A DNA stretch of 64,000 nucleotides from Steromphala cineraria (Eukaryota; Mollusca; Gastropoda; Trochida; Trochidae), in the NCBI GenBank assembly GCA_916613615.1, contig OU744726.1, forward strand, positions 22,385,515 to 22,449,514, read 5' to 3'. Shown piece by piece: positions 58,863-64,000 of this stretch. Every line of letters starts with the position of its first letter. The first letter of the stretch is position 1. The notes beneath the pieces were generated by a model. It was not told where the DNA came from and did no database searches. It saw nothing but the letters and a program-made list of their open reading frames with translations. The translations under genes were made by a program, and so were the position numbers.

Positions 58863-58932
58863 ACCGCGGGATTCGAACCCACAACCCTTCGCTCTGTAGC
58901 CCAAGACTTATACCATTAGACCACAAAGGATT
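58863..58932 (-). pseudogene. tRNA-like sequence, unit 1 of a tandem triplet
   Basis: On the minus strand: tcctttgtggtctaatggta ... gggttcgaatccc. A box tggtctaatgg and B box ggttcgaatcc are intact, but the ends tcctttg and cgcggtt do not pair as an acceptor stem. Confidence 0.6.
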
Positions 58933-59134
58933 GGTGAATATGAAGGAATTGTTTTGTGAGGTCTTTGCTGCTCTCCTAGAACTTGATGATATTAAATTGC
59001 GCTCTACTGTACACTTTATACGTCAGAGATGTGGTGTATCTCTGTAACAAAAATTAATGACACCCTTAATATGCTTATGCTTATTCTGGCAAAATGTCCA
59101 AGATAAAACTTGATAAAAATTCGTGGCAGAAAAT

Positions 59135-59202
59135 GGAGGATTCGAACACAGAGACACTCACTTCGTAGTCCAAGATTATACCACTAGACCACAAAGGATT
59201 GG
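59135..59202 (-). pseudogene. tRNA-like sequence, unit 2 of the triplet
   Basis: On the minus strand: tcctttgtggtctagtggta ... tgttcgaatcctcc. The B box has one change. About 270 bp from unit 1; the sequence between is also partly shared (ctgctctcct then a/c aac/aactt). Confidence 0.6.
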
Positions 59203-59393
59203 TAAGTGTGAAGGGATTGACTGTTGATATCTATTCTGCTCTCCTCAAACTTTAAAAGTTTATTTTCACTGTTCACCTTAAATGTTAGAAATGTGATTTT
59301 ATTTTCGATATATGAAATTTGCAACAACCTCATCCTCTAGGTATAGCGTTCAAGACAAATTTCTAAATGTAAAATGTAAAAAAGTAGAACATT

Positions 59394-59460
59394 AGGGATT
59401 CGAACCCTCAACCTTTCAAACTGTAGTCCAAGACTGTACCACTAGGCCACAGGGGATTGG
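59394..59460 (-). pseudogene. tRNA-like sequence, unit 3 of the triplet
   Basis: On the minus strand: tcccctgtggcctagtggta ... gggttcgaatcccta. Both boxes are intact. About 257 bp from unit 2 and followed by the same tattctgctctcctcaaa block. Confidence 0.6.
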
Positions 59461-59577
59461 TTAGTAATAGGTTATTGACTATTGACGTCTATTCTGCTCT
59501 CCTCAAATTTAATGAAATTAATTTGTTGATTTTTTTCGCTATTAAGTTAAATAAGTGATTATTTCGGTATATAAGAT

Positions 59578-59698
59578 AGATAACACACACATCCTCGGGT
59601 GTTATAGCAAACAGAGGCCTTTGCCTACGGGACGTCCCTAGGGCAAAGGCCTCTGTTTGCTATAACACCCTCGTATGCGTGTGTTATCCATAACTTAC
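59578..59698. repeat. Palindrome, ~45-bp stem
   Basis: taacacacacatcctcgggt then gttatagcaaacagaggcct ttgcc is mirrored by ggcaaaggcctctgtttgct then ataacaccctcgtatgcgtg tgtta. The loop tacgggacgtccctag is self-complementary. Confidence 0.95.
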
Positions 59699-60534
59699 TT
59701 CCTTCTACGAGCTAGAATATCCATTCAAAGTGATGGTCTGTAATATTGCATTATTTCAAGTTTTTGAATCTTAAAATTTTGAAACATGAAAATATGCTGG
59801 AAGATTCTTTGCTACTTCTACAAAGCTACAATTTACTTCCAATTGATAATCTGAAATATTGCATACTTTGAAGTGTTATAATTTCTTTATTACCCATTGC
59901 ATTCCATTTGAATCATATTTATTAAATATTATGAAAAAATTTCTTGCTTCTCTGAGTACACTGAGGTTAGTTTGTCAGCCAGAACCAAAAATAAGAAAAA
60001 ATCTAATACTAGTCTACAAGATTTGAGAGTTTAATTTAAGTCTATTGAACAAATCTTAGTTTCCTATATTTGTCAAATTTAAATGTTAAAATGTTTGATA
60101 AAATGTCAAGGTCAAAGTCTACAGTGGTGAGATCATACAAGTAATATAAAAACAATTTACAGGTGACTTTCCAGAGAGACACCTGAGATAAAGGTAGACT
60201 TCCTGATGTAGACATAGATAGATATAGCAGACAGACTATCTTAACATACTTCCTTTTTCAAAGATACATTTAACAATGATTAATTGTCAAATGACACACT
60301 TTTTAGTATGATGAATACTTTATTACTCATCATGTTTGAAATACATAGACATTTTTAGAATATGAATTTCTTATCTTTTCAAAGGGCTACTACAGTAATG
60401 TCATAAATAGAGGATAATAAACGACCTTCCATTTAATACTATTTTTATCAAACGAGGTAATGATTGTGTATAAAACATGCGAAAGTGAGTAAAATATTTA
60501 AAAAAAAAATAAAAAAAATGGAAGGGAGTTAAGT

Positions 60535-60750
60535 AGTCTGTTTATTACTTGCCCTCAAAATCAAGCAAAACTTCGACAGTTTGCTGAAACGAACTTTTCC
60601 GCGTCTAAGCAGCCATTGTGACAGCGCGCTTACACAATGACGTCACAACCACACACAACTTTGACGTCATACTTCAATTGTGTTATTACACTAGTGTTAT
60701 ATTTCCATATAAATATTACACTACAATATCTTAGACAGGCGAGTAATAAA
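60535..60750. promoter_or_regulatory. CpG-bearing block with two TGACGTCA sites
   Basis: tgacgtca occurs at about 60639 and 60662 next to ccgcgtc and cagcgcgc, unusual in this AT-rich region. Such palindromes bind CREB/ATF proteins. Inverted tttattacttgccct and aggcgagtaataaac flank the block, so it may instead be a small mobile element. Confidence 0.25.
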
Positions 60751-61539
60751 CAATTGTATTGAATTTGATAAACTTGTTGATGGATAATCAACAAAGTACA
60801 AAAATTATGCATAAACAACCTTTAACAATAAAATGTGCAATTGTGCAGATATAAAGAATAAGTAACATCATGTAACACCATATAGGTAAAAACGTATTAC
60901 AGGTGACACAGCGCAAGATAGCCTGTGACCTGAGATAGGCAACTTCCTGATGCAGATATAGATAAAGAAACAGATAAAAGAGTGTTTACGTAAACTTCCT
61001 TCTTTATAGATTTTGTTCCAAATATATTTACAGGTATTCCAAAGAAACGATTGTGAACAAGCTATCAACCTAAGTGAAACCTTTACCTATGATGTAATGC
61101 AATCATTTACAGTATTATCAAAAATATTTAAATTACTCAAAATTGTGTACACTAGCAAAACATATGTCTTCATATTATAATGATATAACGCATAACATTT
61201 TTTTAGAAATGATTGAAATAAATGTTGACATATTTGGATAATTCTTATCAGTATTTACAAATTCTTTTATTCAAGCACTAAATTGTTCTCTCCCTCCTTG
61301 TCAACAACGCTCAGTTATGTTGCAACTTGTCCAAAATGCAACAACATCCTCAAATGTATATTCAAATCAATGCCCCTTCAAAAGAAAGTGTATATTGGCA
61401 CCCAATAAATCTTTTAAGCCCAAATATTTGTTTGTGTTAATGCACTGTACTACTTTATCATAAAAAATACATCAATGACAAAATATTTGGAGAGATGTAA
61501 ATGTGTCCTTGCTTTATGAAACTTCAGTTTAAAATTCAT

Positions 61540-62095
61540 TAATTTAAACTGCCTGAAAGCTCAACTGATAACATTGTGTGAAATATAACTGTCACGCAAC
61601 CTGTGCCATGCTTGCCTGAAAACTTGATAAGTTATCTTTGAAATGGCTTCTTTTCAAGCAATTTCACACAAAATAATAATTAAACATTTTCAAAATTTTC
61701 AAATTCTGTTCTGAAAGCCTTTCATAGCTGAACTGATAGCATTGTGTAAAATATAAATGCCAAGAAACCTGTGATAAGTTAACTACCTGGACTGAAAACT
61801 TGATAAATTATCTTTGAAATGGCTTCTTTTCAAGCAATTTCACAACATACAATATAACGTAACTATGTTATATTTGGGTTCACACTATACAACACTGTTA
61901 CTACCTAATGGCATCTATCTCTAAGATACAATATAATTCATCATAAAAATTTCAAAATCTTCAATATGTGATCAGAAATATAAAACAATCATGAAATCTG
62001 TGATAAGTTCTACCATGCTGGCCAGAAAAGGTAATAAATTATCTTTGAAAAGGCTTCTTTTCAAGCAATTTTGCACAAATAATTCATAACAAAAA
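61540..62095. repeat. Degenerate tandem triplet, ~200-240 bp
   Basis: aacttgataa(g/a)ttatctttga then aatggcttcttttcaagcaa then tttcacaca occurs three times, preceded each time by a cctgtg(a)taagtt-like segment. Confidence 0.85.
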
Positions 62096-63279
62096 AATAA
62101 ATCTTTAATTCTGTTAAATAAAATTTAAAATATCATTCAATGTTAATAAATGGCAACCAACAATTGATTACATGTTAGGGATACAGGAAAAAAGTTGTAA
62201 CTCGTGAGATATAACTTGATGACTAACAAGTAACATTGAAAGCATAGAATTATTTCCCCCTTTAGAAATAAACACTTATCTCTCAATCAAATAGAAGAAA
62301 TACACAGCTATATCAAAACCAACACAACCATTCACTGTATTATATCCACTTCCTGCATTGCTTTATACCAACATACAATATCTGTCACAAACATGCATGT
62401 GTTTTCCCAGGCATGTTACACTCATGTTTGTGGTTCACAAAGGATTAGCCTACCTTATTGGCATATATTACCTGTATATTCAGATTAATTGATTTCAACA
62501 GGTGAATAAATTGTAAATTACAATTCTTGTCAAATGATATTAATATCTTATCATGTATAGCAGAAATAAATGTTTCAACAGTGGCGACTTCAAACCTGTA
62601 ATAATTATATACAACTTTTACTTCATGGATTATGATGGTTGTTCAATGATAGATATCAAGTGCTCTATTATCTATGTATAAAGTATATGCAAATCTTAGT
62701 TAGTGATGTCAATGTCATAAGTTGAGTATACAATTCCACACACATTATCTCAATCATCTTGTGATCTCTATTACTACATCTAGTTCCTATAAGGCATATC
62801 AAATGCAAAATTGTGAGTAAAATAAATGAACTTTTAAAAATATCATCTAGATATTTAACAGAGATCTAAAAGCAGTATAGTTAATATTCACAAATTCCTT
62901 GTATCACACAAAGTAACTTGATACATATAACTGACATCGTAAAAATTAAGTGTCTGTTAACTGTTATGATTTCTCATGAAGAAAAACTTAAATAGAATGT
63001 GATACGATACAACATGATGTAATTCTTCTAAAATGTTTCATATTATGAAATTCTATTATTCCTAATGGCCATGTGTCCACAAGGAAACCCTAGAATGTCT
63101 CTATATAAACAGTGTCTGTTATCCTACATGTTCATTGTTTCAAAACAAGGATGTTTAATAAATCAAGAATAGCAATGATGTTGCAAAAACAAGAAACAAG
63201 GACAAGACAAGTACACTTGTGAAAACTAGGGGAATTTTAACGGTTAAAATAAGCTGTATCCTTAAAAATAAGCAATGGT

Positions 63280-64000
63280 TTAACAAAAGGTTACACTGTG
63301 ACACTTAAATCTAATTTTCACAAAACACTTCCATTTGAAACCTATCCAAATAGCACATGCCGGGCATGGCAGGACAAAATGAGATGTTATTCTTTTATGA
63401 GTAAGGAGGAGAGAAATTTATTATTCATATACCTTTATTTAAACAATATTAATTATAATTCTAATAAAAACAGCAATGCTAACACAAAACGTCACACTGT
63501 CACTGAAATCTGATTTCACAAAACAAATTTCACATATCAAAAATAAGACATGTCAATCATGAAAGAACAAAATAAGTATATTCTTTTCAGAGGGAAGGGA
63601 GAATCTATTTCACCAATACCTGATTCACAAACAATGTTAATTATATATATATCATTTAATATTTATTTTTATAGAATCAGCAATGCTATCACAAAAGGTC
63701 AGGTTATGTCACTGTAATCTGATGTCACTAGACACTTCCTACCGAAACCTATCCAAAATACCAAATGTCCATCATGAAACAAAATAAGATTATTCTTTTC
63801 TGAGAGAAGGGAAAATCTATTCACAGATACCTGATTAACAAACAATAATAATTATTAATATTTTTATTAATATTAATTTTTAAAGAATCAGCAATACTAA
63901 CACAAAAGGTCAGACAATGTCACTGAAATCTCAGTTATCTCATTTCACTAAACACTTCCTACCGAAACCTATCCAAATACCACGGGCCAGTCATGAAAGG
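63280..64000. repeat. Tandem array, ~205-bp unit, continues past the window
   Basis: acttcctaccgaaacctatc then caaataccac, (a)gaatcagcaat(a/g)ctaacac then aaaaggtca and ttattcttttctgag then agaaggga recur about four times. The last unit is cut by the window end. Confidence 0.9.

Overview
This is a 64 kb piece of an animal genome, AT-rich, with short spliced exons, long introns and dense repeats. The repeats point to a marine bivalve mollusc. Evidence: Pearl/HINE-like elements (short terminal inverted repeats, a tandem core of about 150 bp, an ACGG-type microsatellite), tRNA-derived SINEs, and many small MITEs. The species cannot be told from the sequence alone.

The only protein-coding gene I can support is on the minus strand from 55501 down to 20588. 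It is the 5'-to-middle part of a DOCK-family Rac guanine-nucleotide exchange factor of the DOCK3/DOCK4 (Drosophila Sponge) subgroup. I reconstructed 33 consecutive exons by hand. All have GT-AG introns and compatible phases, together 3340 nt or about 1113 codons without a stop. They run from the end of the N-terminal SH3 domain, through the helical linker and the DHR-1 (C2-like, PIP3-binding) domain, into the armadillo-like helical region. The first coding exons (to the right) and the catalytic DHR-2 exons (to the left) are not seen and are probably outside the window.

Layout. 1-17.9 kb: no recognised exon; degenerate tandem repeats (1.1-2.0, 3.8-4.9, 6.2-6.6, 8.9-9.8 kb), three MITEs, a SINE and a TAAT-motif-rich stretch, probably the intron after the last exon seen. 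17.9-20.6 kb: a 117-bp tandem array whose unit contains a copy of the end of exon 33 and its splice donor. 20.6-36 kb: exons 11-33 with a 1.4 kb Tc1/mariner-type element, SINEs and MITEs between them; a second exon-junction-derived minisatellite lies at 23.9-24.15 kb. 35.7-36.1 kb: a foldback element inserted at the donor of exon 11. 37-42 kb: a large Pearl-like element with twelve 156-bp repeats. 42-55.5 kb: exons 1-10 with a LINE 3' end, MITEs, an element family carrying nuclear-receptor-type motifs, and a second Pearl-like element. 55.5-64 kb: upstream intron or flank with MITEs, GC-rich hairpins, a tandem triplet of tRNA-like sequences, and satellite repeats running off the right edge.

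The most notable observation is that two tandem arrays in this gene appear to have grown from exon/splice-donor junctions, and that a transposon target-site duplication has copied a third donor. All of these observations are from reading by eye; no alignment or search was run.
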